Source: Botryococcus braunii
Taxonomy: Eukaryota > Chlorophyta > Trebouxiophyceae
Direction of reading: 5' to 3'
Length of the DNA: 20,000 nt
NCBI GenBank assembly: GCA_002005505.1
Contig: KV908635.1
Location: 38,365 to 58,364 of the forward strand
Under the pieces are notes generated by a model. That model was not told the origin of the DNA. It searched no databases and saw nothing but the letters and a program-made list of their open reading frames with translations. The number at the start of each line of letters is the position of its first letter. The first letter of the stretch is position 1. Position numbers and translations under genes: made by a program. Below are positions 1-11,241 of this stretch, piece by piece.

Positions 1-34
<34 letters not shown>

Positions 35-87
35 GCACGCACGCACGCACGCACGCTCGCACACGCACGCACGCTCGCACACACACA

Positions 88-166
<79 letters not shown>

Positions 167-174
167 GCGCGCGC
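1..174. repeat. Compound (AC)n/(GCAC)n/(GC)n microsatellite
   Basis: An uninterrupted alternating purine-pyrimidine tract: AC repeats, then GCAC/GCTC units, AC repeats again from about 97 to 152, then GC repeats to 174. It lies downstream of the last visible transporter exon, so it is probably inside the following intron. Such tracts can adopt left-handed Z-DNA. Confidence 0.95.
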
Positions 175-372
175 AGCGGGGCCGAGGAAAAGGGTTTTGG
201 AAGATCAAGAGCATGAAACAAAAAGCTGAGAATCTGCAACCAGCAAGCACTGCTACAAAAATCTGCAACCAAATAGCACTGCCACAAAAATCTACGAAGG
301 GCAAAACGGATGAGGGGGAGGGGGAGGAGGGGAGCACTAGCAGCAGTAAAAGAGAGGGGCAGAAAGGGGCAC

Positions 373-2854
<2,482 letters not shown>

Positions 2855-3117
2855 CCTCACCCATCAGACGTGCGTATTCTTTTGCCTAACGCCTTTTCTT
2901 CATCGACTAACCTCCCCTGTCAAGAAGGACACGGTGGACTATGACGACCTAAGCTTCCATTCTCTGATAGAAGAGGGAAGGACTAACATGCACAAGGCAT
3001 GCTCTCTTTCCCTACAGGCCTCTGCTGCCCACTTTCTTTACCTTCTTTTTTCTTTCTCTGTCAGATCCTTCACAACCCCTTCAACCTCCCCCCCCCCTCT
3101 CTCTCTATAAATCGTGT
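2855..3117. other. Upstream flank of the transporter gene, pyrimidine-rich
   Basis: The likely 5' region of the minus-strand transporter. It is increasingly C/T-rich toward 3110 (short C run and CT repeats at about 3086-3110). I see no recognisable promoter element or coding exon. Confidence 0.4.
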
Positions 3118-3157
3118 GCATGTGCGTGCGTGCGTGTGTGTGTGTGCGCGTGCGTGC

Positions 3158-3228
<71 letters not shown>

Positions 3229-3255
3229 TGTGTGTTGGGGGGGGGGGGGTGGGGG
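3118..3255. repeat. (TG)n/(GCGT)n microsatellite ending in oligo-G
   Basis: GCGT-type units at about 3121-3162 pass into a (TG)n tract of about 35 units, then a run of 13 G at 3237-3249. Alternating purine-pyrimidine over more than 110 bp. Confidence 0.97.
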
Positions 3256-3373
3256 TCGGTTCGTGCCAGTGCCTTGATCCCTTCTTTCCCTCTCTTCCTT
3301 GCCTTCCCATCCCCGTGTGGGAACTCTGGACTGCACGGCTGCGCTGCCAAACTCAATTTTCCGACCTTTGCCA

Positions 3374-3804
3374 TCAAATATGTGCGACCTGGTGCATGTT
3401 TGCAGTACACAGCTCAAAAATCGGCGCACCATGTGACACACTCTGATCTGGAAGAGCCAGGCTGCTGTTCTGCCACCCAGGCAGAAGATTTTCCCTTTCA
3501 TCCGCATCTCGCAACCCTCCCAGCTCATGTGGGTGATGCTTCAAGAGGCTCCTCGCCAGATCAGGTGATGAGCCCATCATGCTACGCGGAGCTGGACTTT
3601 CACTGCGAGAACTCACAACCGCAGGGGACGCCTCCCCAGATGTGCCAGGCGCCAGTGCGCCATCGCATAGGGAGCCATTTTTTTTATCCGTTGCGCCACT
3701 TCCCACATCATCTGCTGTACAGCGTGCAACTCATCTTTGTTAGGAAGTAGCAAGACCCATGTGTAATCGGAACCCATGTGATAATTCCCCAAACTTCTTG
3801 GCAT
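3374..3804 (-). pseudogene. Unrecognised open frame, possibly broken by a frameshift in an A8 run
   Basis: Two overlapping minus-strand frames. The upstream one (from 3804) reads MPRSLGNYHMGSDYTW, then NKDELHAVQQMMWEVAQR. The second continues through a run of eight A (plus strand T run near 3677-3684) into SLCDGALAPGTSGEASPAVV and ends at 3374. A one-base slip at this homopolymer would join them into one frame of roughly 140 codons. I recognise no family. It could be a decayed gene, a mobile-element remnant or chance. Confidence 0.25.
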
Positions 3805-5195
3805 GCAGGACTTCTAATTGAACCATCTCAAGGATACATTACTGGTGGACCACTGCAGATTATGTGCTGAGATTAGCTGAAATGATCCAAATGTGCTGCT
3901 TGCCCCCTCCCTTTGTGCCATCAACCAGACATGTATAACCTTGCAGCCTGCTAAAAGCGTAAATGAAAACTTGAAAGCTAGAAGAACTCTGCTAGTTATG
4001 CGGTCCCCTTTTGGCCGGCAGTTCCAGACCTGCGCTTCTATTACACTCCTTCCAAAGGATGTTTGGGGGGCCATTGCCCTTCATAACGTTCAGCGTTCAG
4101 TTATGATCAGGGGAGGTGCAAATCAGACAAATTAGGGTACCAAAGTGGCATGCTGACGAATTGCTGATCAAAATGACCCGCTATGTTCAGAAATAAGTCG
4201 CCGCTGGTTGGAGAACAAAAATATAAACTCAAAGATAATAACCCAACTTTATCCAATGACGTCTATTTAAACTAGATGGATAGCCGAAAAGGACAGGGTT
4301 TATTGGAAATGGGAGACGGAACCGGAGTGAGCGGTACCAGTGACTTTTATGGAACCATCTCAGACATGGACTTCTAGACGTTAACAAGGAAAGAATAAAA
4401 GCATTTTCAGATTTGCTATCACATCGAAAGCTGTGTAAAACCAAATGGGAAGCTCAACAAACAAACAAACACTCCGCCGATGGCGTGTCTGATCGTTTCC
4501 CGAACAGCCAACGACTTGAACTCACCCCTCTCCCATTCATGCCTTTCCAACCCCTTCCGTTGGGGTGAGCAGCGATTTAAACTCGTCTCAACCATATCGT
4601 TGAAGACTAACTTTGCCTCTGCATTTGTCCTGGGGCCCCTTCATACCGAGGAGTTGACAACCCACTGCCCGTGCCGGCTTCTTCAGGGCACCTGAAGAGG
4701 TAAAAAGACAATCCTACATTCTTATAGCATAGTGACTCTTCGTCTCTCTGCTCATTACATTGCCCGCAATAGCGTGGGATTTGGACTTGGAAGCTCGGTG
4801 GTCCGGGCGGGGGCCCTTCCAAGACGGGGCCACATTGTACAATCATAAGATTGCAACCGTTTCAAACGGGGCCGTGATATACCTTGGATGCATGACTCAC
4901 CACAGGAGCAAGGAACGAAATGCTACACCCAGAAATAGCAAGCATGGTCCAAGGTAAAGTGTACAAGGTCTATTTCAATGGGCATGGAAAATCTTCTTAC
5001 CGCTCATTATACTACAGTATTGCAGTACTCGACGGTTCGGCGTCGCTACATATATCAGTCATGAAACCCCATATGGCTTTGCTCAGGAACTAAGGATCTC
5101 CTAGGGTTTGGCCTATTGATTCGGGACTGGTGAAGCAACAAGCAGAGAACGGAACAAGCGCTAAACAGCAGACAACACCTCCTACGCGTTATGTA
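3805..5195. other. Gene-poor interval
   Basis: Mixed-composition sequence with stops in all frames at short spacing. No exon, RNA gene or long repeat could be recognised. A perfect 8-bp stem hairpin (TCTTCAGG, GCA loop, CCTGAAGA) sits at 4680-4698. Confidence 0.4.
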
Positions 5196-5245
5196 CTTGT
5201 TTATGTAAACAATGTATCTTCATAAACAAGGTATCTTGTTTACAT
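5196..5245. repeat. Two interlocking 10-bp inverted repeats
   Basis: CTTGTTTATG (5196-5205) pairs with CATAAACAAG (5221-5230). ATGTAAACAA (5203-5212) pairs with TTGTTTACAT (5236-5245). The two arm pairs overlap, so only one hairpin can form at a time. GTATCTT is also repeated directly at 5214 and 5231. Confidence 0.85.
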
Positions 5246-5395
5246 TTGTGGTGGATTGGCATTTAGACGCTTTGCCTGGTAGAAGCGTATCCAATGGGCC
5301 CTGATTTCGGGCCACCTTTTCGGGGTGTTTTGCTGCTCTCGGTGTTTCATTTTCCATTTCATCAGCCCTTTGGGTTGGGTTGATGTAATACTTTC

Positions 5396-5455
5396 TTCTC
5401 CTCCTCCTCCCCCTCCCCGTCCTCCTCCCCCTCCCTCTCCTCCTCCTCCTCCTCG
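5396..5455. repeat. (CTC)n-like polypyrimidine tract
   Basis: A strand-asymmetric tract of CTC and CCCTC units about 60 bp long. Its minus-strand translation is a Gly-rich frame that I judge to be a repeat artefact. Confidence 0.9.
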
Positions 5456-5539
5456 TTGACCATAGCGTGGGTAAATGAAAAAGCCCTTGCAGCTCTCTTG
5501 TTCTTCATCGCTGCCGCGGTAAATTGGCGAATCGAAGCG

Positions 5540-5630
5540 GGAAAATTCCATTACAGCTGCAGCGCCATGGCCGCCAATCCCTAGCTAGGGGCTGGCGGCG
5601 ACGGTGCTGCAGCCGTAATGGAATTTTTCC
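5540..5630. repeat. 91-bp imperfect hairpin with arms of about 37 bp
   Basis: The left arm (5540-5576) and the reverse complement of the right arm (5593-5630) agree, apart from one one-base gap and a handful of mismatches, across GGAAAA-TTCCATTAC, GCTGCAGC and GCCGCCA. The loop itself contains the 12-bp palindrome CCCTAGCTAGGG (5579-5590). The shape fits a small foldback element or a small-RNA precursor; no coding capacity is evident. Confidence 0.85.
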
Positions 5631-5714
5631 TATAGGCTGCCAGGTTCTTGCTCGACGAGTGACAAATCTGACGTTGGAATCTGGGATCATGCATGACCCT
5701 TGAAATCCTGCGGC

Positions 5715-5730
5715 GCCTGCAGCTGCAGGC
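5715..5730. repeat. 16-bp perfect palindrome
   Basis: GCCTGCAGCTGCAGGC, about 85 bp beyond the larger hairpin that contains the same CTGCAG core. Confidence 0.85.
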
Positions 5731-6360
5731 TCAGAGCTGACTCAACAACTATCTTATTGCAAGAAGATTCATGAATCAAGGTGATTACGGAAATTTCTCG
5801 GGTTGCATCAAATCATGACTTCATGGCTTCGAATTCGTGCAACAGAGATCGGTTGTAATCCAGAAGGACTTATGGATTTCGAAATGTCTTCCAGCTGGCT
5901 TGCAAATGTATCATGAACGGTAAATGATCTCAGGATTCAGTCAGCCAGTTGGCTTAAACAAGCAGCAACACTCAAACTTGCCACACAAAGTAACAAGGTG
6001 TCCCTCGGCTTTACTGTGAACCCCCTCGTAGTTATAATTAAGACGAATAAATATAACTATGTATATACTAGACGAAGAATATAATTGATAAAGATGAGGG
6101 CGTGGTGACCCATCAGCAAACGAATTGCAAACCCGATAGTGGTCTGCCGAATCCATAGCCCATATAGTTTTCGTCCTTGCAACAAGTTCAAGAATTTCCT
6201 TGTGAGAGCAGACCTAAGGGTTCGTAGCGCAACTTCCAAGCTAGCTCGAAGTTGCGCAAATTTCCTGCAATAGCTAGGCCATTCCCACATTTCACAGCCT
6301 GGAGGTTACATGTGACATTGTGCCGCCTCAATTGAGGAGTGCACCTGCAAGTGTGACGGA
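5731..6360. other. Gene-poor interval
   Basis: No coding exon, RNA gene or repeat of note was recognised; AT content is somewhat higher than in the flanks. Confidence 0.4.
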
Positions 6361-6393
6361 ACATACACACGCACACGCGCGCGGGCGCGCGCG

Positions 6394-6474
<81 letters not shown>

Positions 6475-6486
6475 ACCCACACACAC
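6361..6486. repeat. (CG)n/(CA)n microsatellite
   Basis: CG-rich alternating sequence (about 6372-6402), then about 34 AC units and ACCC variants. It has the same CG-to-CA transition as the tracts at 1-174 and 1937-2076. Confidence 0.97.
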
Positions 6487-6957
6487 GCAGGCACACTGGC
6501 GTATACACGCACCTGGTACCACCACCTTGGGACCACGAGATGTAGTGATGTGGCCATTGCAAATCCCCCCAAATCCATGGAATAGTTCATTTTTGATTAT
6601 TTACAAAGACATGCCCACGATTCCAGTCACCGTTCATTGCATTGTTGACCAATGCAGAGACACCTGACACCACAGCCACGCATTAAATTCGTTGTCATGG
6701 GTGCCTCAGACTCCGACCTTAAGCTTTGCATTACAGTTCTTTCGCATAGGTTTCCATTGGGGTGAACCTTTGGGCGTAAATGTGAAGGGATGATCTTCTC
6801 CCTCTGCAGGTGTAGTCTAAGGGTGTAGTAAACCCCGTCAACGTCGATGGGGTCTTCCATCATTTTCGGCAAATTCCACTGTCAGATATCTGTACAATAC
6901 TGCGATCTTAAGAGCTTGGCAACGAAACCATATGTAGCCGGGGCCGTAGTGGCCTTT

Positions 6958-6979
6958 ATGATAGAAAGCTTTCTATCAT
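6958..6979. repeat. 22-bp perfect palindrome
   Basis: The half site ATGATAGAAAG is followed immediately by its reverse complement. Confidence 0.9.
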
Positions 6980-7581
6980 CACATGCCATATGGCCCATGG
7001 GCACCCCTAATCTAGCATCGCACACGGGTGTACCCTATCGTGTAACTCCTTCGTCACCATAGGTAACGACATACAAGCATATTGAGATGTCCGTGCTGCT
7101 GTACAACATCAGCAAAATCGCAGTGCCACTTCATGACTGATACTTTCATAATTCCTGAACGCTAGGCAGTGTACGGGATTACAGTGTACACTATACTCCC
7201 ATGGGAGTAACTTCATCTAGCCCTGCCGAGTCATCAGCCGATTGGACTATTGCAAGAGGCTACCCCTTTTGCTGGTGGCCGGACACATGTAACAGGTGTA
7301 TCACTCTGCACCCGCGTGTACAGGGATCTAATTGTACAAGAGTAAAGTGTGCATTGTACTCGTGTGGGCTGTAATGCCGTGGGCAGCTCCATTTCTTCAT
7401 GCTTGCTGCATGCAGCCAACTGCTTGTCCATAATTTCATGCACACTTTAAAAAATTGCAGCCTTCATGACAGTGATGACCTTGTGATTTCTGAGGCCTGG
7501 CCTAGCATGCTGTTTTGAGGTGCCATTATAGTGTAATCACTTACACGCGCCTCAGACTCTTTTGGACCACATGGGCAAATC

Positions 7582-7605
7582 GAACGAAATAATATTATTT
7601 CGTTC
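7582..7605. repeat. 24-bp perfect palindrome
   Basis: The half site GAACGAAATAAT is followed immediately by its reverse complement, with no spacer. Confidence 0.9.
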
Positions 7606-7978
7606 CATTAATCCCGCTTCCTCTTGGGCATGGAGGCCGAGGGGCTGAGGCCCTAGCAGCATCCTCCGCCGGGTAAACTCCCCCTTTACTAGACAACAAA
7701 GTGAAGCATATCCACAGCTTTATTGTAAGTGCAGTGCGTCTAGAATAAGGGTCGGCCACAGCAACCCATCTTGATTTTCGAGAAAGTTGATCCAGCTTAC
7801 TCTCAAAGACATGACTTCCTAGTACTTAAGAGCCATCCTTATAGGGTATATGTGTATATCTGGATATACAGAGGATGTATGCGAATTGCTTTCAAGAATA
7901 CAAGGTAGAGGGGCATCTGCGCTGATATTCCTAGACGGCCTCCTCGTATTGCTAGCGACGTTGTCATAAACTTCTTCC

Positions 7979-8072
7979 ACAACAAAATCTGGAAGCAGTT
8001 TCCAGGAAAGACCTCAACAGCTACAACAAAATCTGGAAGCAGCATTTCAAGGAAAGACCTCGATGGCTACTA
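7979..8072. repeat. Tandem duplication, two copies, 44-bp period
   Basis: AACAAAATCTGGAAGCAG starts at 7981 and again at 8025, and both copies continue into GGAAAGACCTC and a GGCTAC/AGCTAC end. Copy 2 has a 2-bp insertion, which points to a recent local duplication. Confidence 0.85.
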
Positions 8073-9075
8073 GAATGAGATTGACGATTAGTCAACACCA
8101 TCATTGACGATCAGCGCTCTATCATTCTGCTCACTGACACTCAAAGAGAAAGGCATGATTCCCATCCTCAGCTTCTCTTGACCGTCTTCAGAAAAATAGA
8201 AGATAATTAAAAGCCGTGTCTTCAGTTATACGACACATGTACATATACGCAAGCACAAGAGGTACATAGTAGACGTTGGTTTCCTTCTGGTGAGTAGAAA
8301 GATAGCCGACAACATCAGGATACTACTTGTGAGCTGACCAGATTTGCAGGACGTCAGCATACCACTTGTTCGCACTGAGGCCACCCGCCATGCCAGGAAA
8401 CACGTGTACGTTGGGGCCACTTCTTGAGGGGGCACCCAACATACCGGTACTCAAAACCTTGGAATCTGCAAGGTTGCACCATGTCAGAAACTACAACATG
8501 CAACATCTACATGGCTGCTGCGCCATCATCAGCAGCAGCATGTGTCTACAAGGCATGTCGGACGGCGAAATAAATGTAGGCCTGGACTTCTTTCATGTGC
8601 GCATCCGCATCGAGGTCCGGACCTGCATCGAGGCAGGAAGTCCTCGGTGTGCTGAGGACTAAGAATGCCTCACTTTAAAGAAGTCACTACCCTCGAGGAC
8701 ATGTCACTGTGTGGGTATACCTACGCCTGTGGGTACTTGGAGACCGTAAATAGATGCCATGTGGCAGACTCTGCTTCTGCCATGACGTCAGCATACTACT
8801 CGTGGGCTGACCAGATTTGCTCGATCTTAGTATACTATTAATAGTATACTACGCTTCTTTGTGTACTCCTTGGGGACTCCTTCGAGGACAACATAACGGC
8901 AGTGATGCTAACACTGCATTGCTTTTTGACCATCGGTAAGATTTCAAATACTTCTCCCCTTCTGCAACAAAAAACGGCCAGCAGGGATTCGCATCAAACA
9001 GTGTTTGATTAGCCACCCCCTCAGCATGGTATTGACTGTTTAGCGTGTGTTTGCCTTGACCAAGAGGCCCTATTT
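8073..9075. other. Gene-poor interval with a dispersed direct repeat and palindromes
   Basis: ATACTACTTGTGAGCTGACC plus CAGATTTGC at 8320-8347 recurs, with two changes, at 8793-8820, and the adjoining GACGTCAGCATAC recurs at about 8350 and 8784. Palindromes lie at 8828-8851 and 8993-9009. I found no coding signal I can support. Confidence 0.5.
8828..8851. repeat. 24-bp perfect palindrome
   Basis: The half site TAGTATACTATT is followed immediately by its reverse complement. It begins 8 bp after the second copy of the dispersed repeat ending CAGATTTGC. Confidence 0.9.
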
Positions 9076-9365
9076 GCCAGCCAGCATGCGCTCGCTAGAG
9101 AGATCCCCCTCTTAACAGTACTGCACTAGTGCACAAAGATTAACTCACTATCATGCACTAGCCACCAGGGGCTCGGCTAGAGAGTCCCCGCTCTTAGTAC
9201 TGCACAAACATCAAATCAATAATATGCATTGGCCAGCCGGGCTCGTCTTCAGAGATCTTTCTCTTGGTAGTGCACAGACGTTGACTCATTACCATGCATC
9301 GGTCAGCAGTTGCTCGCCTAGAAAGGTTTCCCTTTTAATCGTATACAAAGTTTAACTCTAGATTT
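9076..9365. repeat. Degenerate tandem repeat, four copies, 70-bp period
   Basis: Units contain a GCCAGC/GCCACC start, a GCTCG-CTAGAGA core, a CTCTTAGTACTGCAC middle and an end near ACTCA-TA-CATGCA. Starts fall near 9080, 9161, 9231 and 9301. Copy 1 is 11 bp longer because it carries AAC and TAGTGCAC insertions; the latter makes the palindrome TGCACTAGTGCA. Confidence 0.8.
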
Positions 9366-9626
9366 GTACCCCTCCGTATTTGGCACAAGAACGTACTGTA
9401 CACAGCGCCCCTTCAGACTGCTACAGGGCACACCTTCTCGCGGGGTCTGTCCCATCCGAAATTTTTTCCACCCTGCCTTCTCGGGCCGTGTTCCAACCGC
9501 AAATGACCCTCCCTACCCGCCCCAGTGCTGCATGTCTTCCCCTCCCAACACTCCGCATCTAGCTTGCGGGACCGGCCACCATGCCGCGGTAAGTGCCATC
9601 AGCAGGTCTCGGACCGCAAGCAAGCG
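9366..9626. other. 3' flank of the MYND gene
   Basis: Downstream of the gene A stop codon on the minus strand. Unlike genes B, C and D, gene A is not followed by the 68-bp minisatellite. No poly(A) signal could be assigned. Confidence 0.4.
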
Positions 9627-10142
9627 TCACACGGCCGACCGCGTCTTTGGCTTGCAAACGAGCTTGTGGACGGGCCAGTGCGCCACCTGGCAGTCCCTCC
9701 CGCAGTACCGCACCGCCCTGCACTTCGAGCACTCCCTCAGCTTCACGGCCCCCCCGACGGCTTTCCCACACGTGGCACATGCGGAAACCTTCTTCCTGCG
9801 GGGCGTCTTTACTCCCGCGTGCACGCCGTCCCCTGCCTCACGTCCTCCATTCATCTGGCTGCTAAATCCGACCGGGACCCCAAGGTCCTGTGCCTCCCTC
9901 TCAGGACGCCGGCTGCGCGGTCCATCCTTCGATTGAACCGCTTCCAAAAGCTTGTGAGTCTCCTTCTCCACACGTGGGCCGCCATCTGCATCTTCTCCTT
10001 TGGAGGATCCCTTCCGGTTCCCACGCCCGGGAGGGCCACTGCTGGCCGCGTCCTGCCTTGCGGACGTGCCTCCATTCTTGCTCGCTGCTGCAGACTGCCC
10101 AGACTGGTGCAGGAGGCCCTGCAATGATGCCGGGAACCACAT
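9627..10142 (-). CDS. Gene A: MYND-type zinc-finger protein, 171 aa
   Basis: Starts at the first ATG in the frame (MWFPASLQGLL) and ends at a TGA after KPKTRSAV. Residues 1-85 are a low-complexity Gly/Ser/Lys-rich module (GRGNRKGSSKGEDADGG, then KLLEAVQSKDGPR) that is clearly homologous to the N-termini of genes B and C. A linker with basic residues (KTPRRKK) leads into a C-terminal MYND finger whose eight zinc ligands are all present: C122, C125, C138, C141, C147, C151, H159, C163 (CATCGK, CSKC, YCGRDCQVAHWPVHKLVC). MYND fingers bind two zinc ions and usually dock onto proline-rich partner motifs. No catalytic domain is present, so a scaffold or adaptor role is the most that can be inferred. 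The gene differs from its neighbours in having MYND where they have an armadillo-like region. An upstream 5' exon or a different start is possible. Confidence 0.8.
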   Translation of the reverse strand: MWFPASLQGLLHQSGQSAAASKNGGTSARQDAASSGPPGRGNRKGSSKGEDADGGPRVEKETHKLLEAVQSKDGPRSRRPEREAQDLGVPVGFSSQMNGGREAGDGVHAGVKTPRRKKVSACATCGKAVGGAVKLRECSKCRAVRYCGRDCQVAHWPVHKLVCKPKTRSAV

Positions 10143-10182
10143 TTGGGGGTGCAAGTGGAAATATGAATGATTCAAATTATTA

Positions 10183-10470
10183 AAGTAATACGTAATTAAT
10201 ACGTAACGCGTAATACATAAATACGTATTACGTCAAAATAACAATTTGGAGGGTCAGTGAGATGATTGCAAGTTTGGAGGGCGCCATTGAAACAGATGGA
10301 GGATTGGAGGGTGGCCTTGATAGTCGTGCACAAGTCTTGTCCTATCGGCTTTCTAGTGACAAGGGAACGGTTGACCCCCTTACTTAGCGCTGTTGCAAAC
10401 ACCACTGCTGTATCTGTTTGCCACATAATGATGGCGTTGCGCGAGCGCCCCAGAGAGAGAGAGAGGCACC
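10183..10470. repeat. Conserved intergenic block, copy I
   Basis: AT-rich sequence with repeated TAATACGTA/TACGTATTA motifs, then about 200 bp (TTTGGAGGGTCAGTGAGATG to CACCACTGCTGTATCT) that recurs at 14308-14590 and 17372-17645, then a short (GA)n tract at 10451-10465. It lies upstream of gene A on the minus strand and probably includes its promoter or 5' leader. A minus-strand frame (KGVNRSLVTRKP, FNGALQTCNHLTDPPN) is open in all three copies. Confidence 0.8.
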
Positions 10471-10499
10471 GCGTTGTGGAGTGTGGATAAGCTGGTGGG

Positions 10500-10824
10500 C
10501 ACGAGGGGAAACAAAACCGCAGGCAGGCAGGAAGGAAGGAAACAGGAAGTCAGGAAGGAGGGAAGGAAGAAAGGAAGGAAGTAAAAAGAAAGGGAGGAAG
10601 GAAGGAAGTAAGAGGAAAGGAAGGACGAAAAGAAGGGCCGTTACATCCCGGATCAGCGGGTAGGGTGTGAAGAGGATGATGATAAGGGACAGGCAAACAA
10701 ATGATATCATCGATGCTTGGGTCCTCATGGGGGAATCAACTACAAGAAACATGAGTGTGAGGGGACTCAGAAAGGGATGGGATGCTTGAAATTTGACAAA
10801 CATCTCAAGACTGCAGAGGAAACA
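10500..10824. repeat. Purine-rich GGAAG tract and conserved flank, copy I
   Basis: A GGAAG/GGAGG-rich polypurine stretch (about 10525-10625) followed by a segment containing TTACATCCCGGATCAGCGGG and GTGAAGAGGA. The flank recurs near 14826, 18160 and, in part, 19900. No coding is apparent. Confidence 0.75.
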
Positions 10825-11241
10825 AAGCCCACAGCGACCCAGCCACTCCCTCTCCTACAGCTGTCCCTTCAAACAAAGCCCATAGCGACCCAGTCACTCC
10901 CCCTCCCACTGCCGTCCCTTCAACCACAGCGACCCAGCCACTCCCCCTCCCACTGCTGTCACATCAACCACGCAGGGGCTCAAAACAAAGCCCACAGCGA
11001 CCCAGCCACTCCCCCTTTCACTGCTGTCCCTTCAACCACGTAGGGGCTCAAGACAAAGCCCACAGCGACCCAGCCACTCCCCCTCCCACTGCTGTCCCTT
11101 CAACCACGCAGGGGCTCAAAACAAAGCCCACAGCGACCCAGCCACTCCCCCTCCCACTGCTTTCCCTTCAAACAAAGCCCACAGCGACCCAGCCACTCCC
11201 CCTCCCACTGCTGTCCCTTCAACCACGCAGGGGCCCAAACA
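10825..11241. repeat. Minisatellite, seven copies, long unit 68 bp
   Basis: The unit contains ACAGCGACCCAGCCACTCC, then CCCTCCCACTGCTGTCCC and TTCAACCACGCAGGGGCTC. The ACAGCGACC core begins at about 10831, 10882 (as ATAGCGACC), 10926, 10994, 11062, 11130 and 11181. Spacings are 51, 44, 68, 68, 68 and 51 bp, so some units are shortened. It abuts and partly overlaps the 3' end of gene B. Confidence 0.9.

Larger units (their letters stand above)
6487..7977. other. Gene-poor interval with several short palindromes
   Basis: No exon could be recognised on either strand. It contains perfect palindromes at 6958-6979, 7194-7207 and 7582-7605, plus adjacent GCCATATGGC and GCCCATGGGC near 6984-7002. 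Confidence 0.45.

Noticed and set aside
1..174. Telomere or centromere satellite
   Set aside because: The tract is a simple dinucleotide repeat, not a telomeric heptamer or satellite unit, and it appears to lie in an intron.
5240..5551. A 103-codon Gly-rich minus-strand frame
   Set aside because: The Gly/Glu centre is the CTC tract and the flanks match no family I know; there is no start or splice support.
9076..9365. CRISPR-like array because of regular 70-bp spacing
   Set aside because: Units are degenerate along their whole length with no conserved repeat and unique spacer pattern, and the genome is eukaryotic.
9364..9936. A 190-codon plus-strand frame over the MYND gene
   Set aside because: It is the antisense shadow of a frame with all eight MYND zinc ligands.
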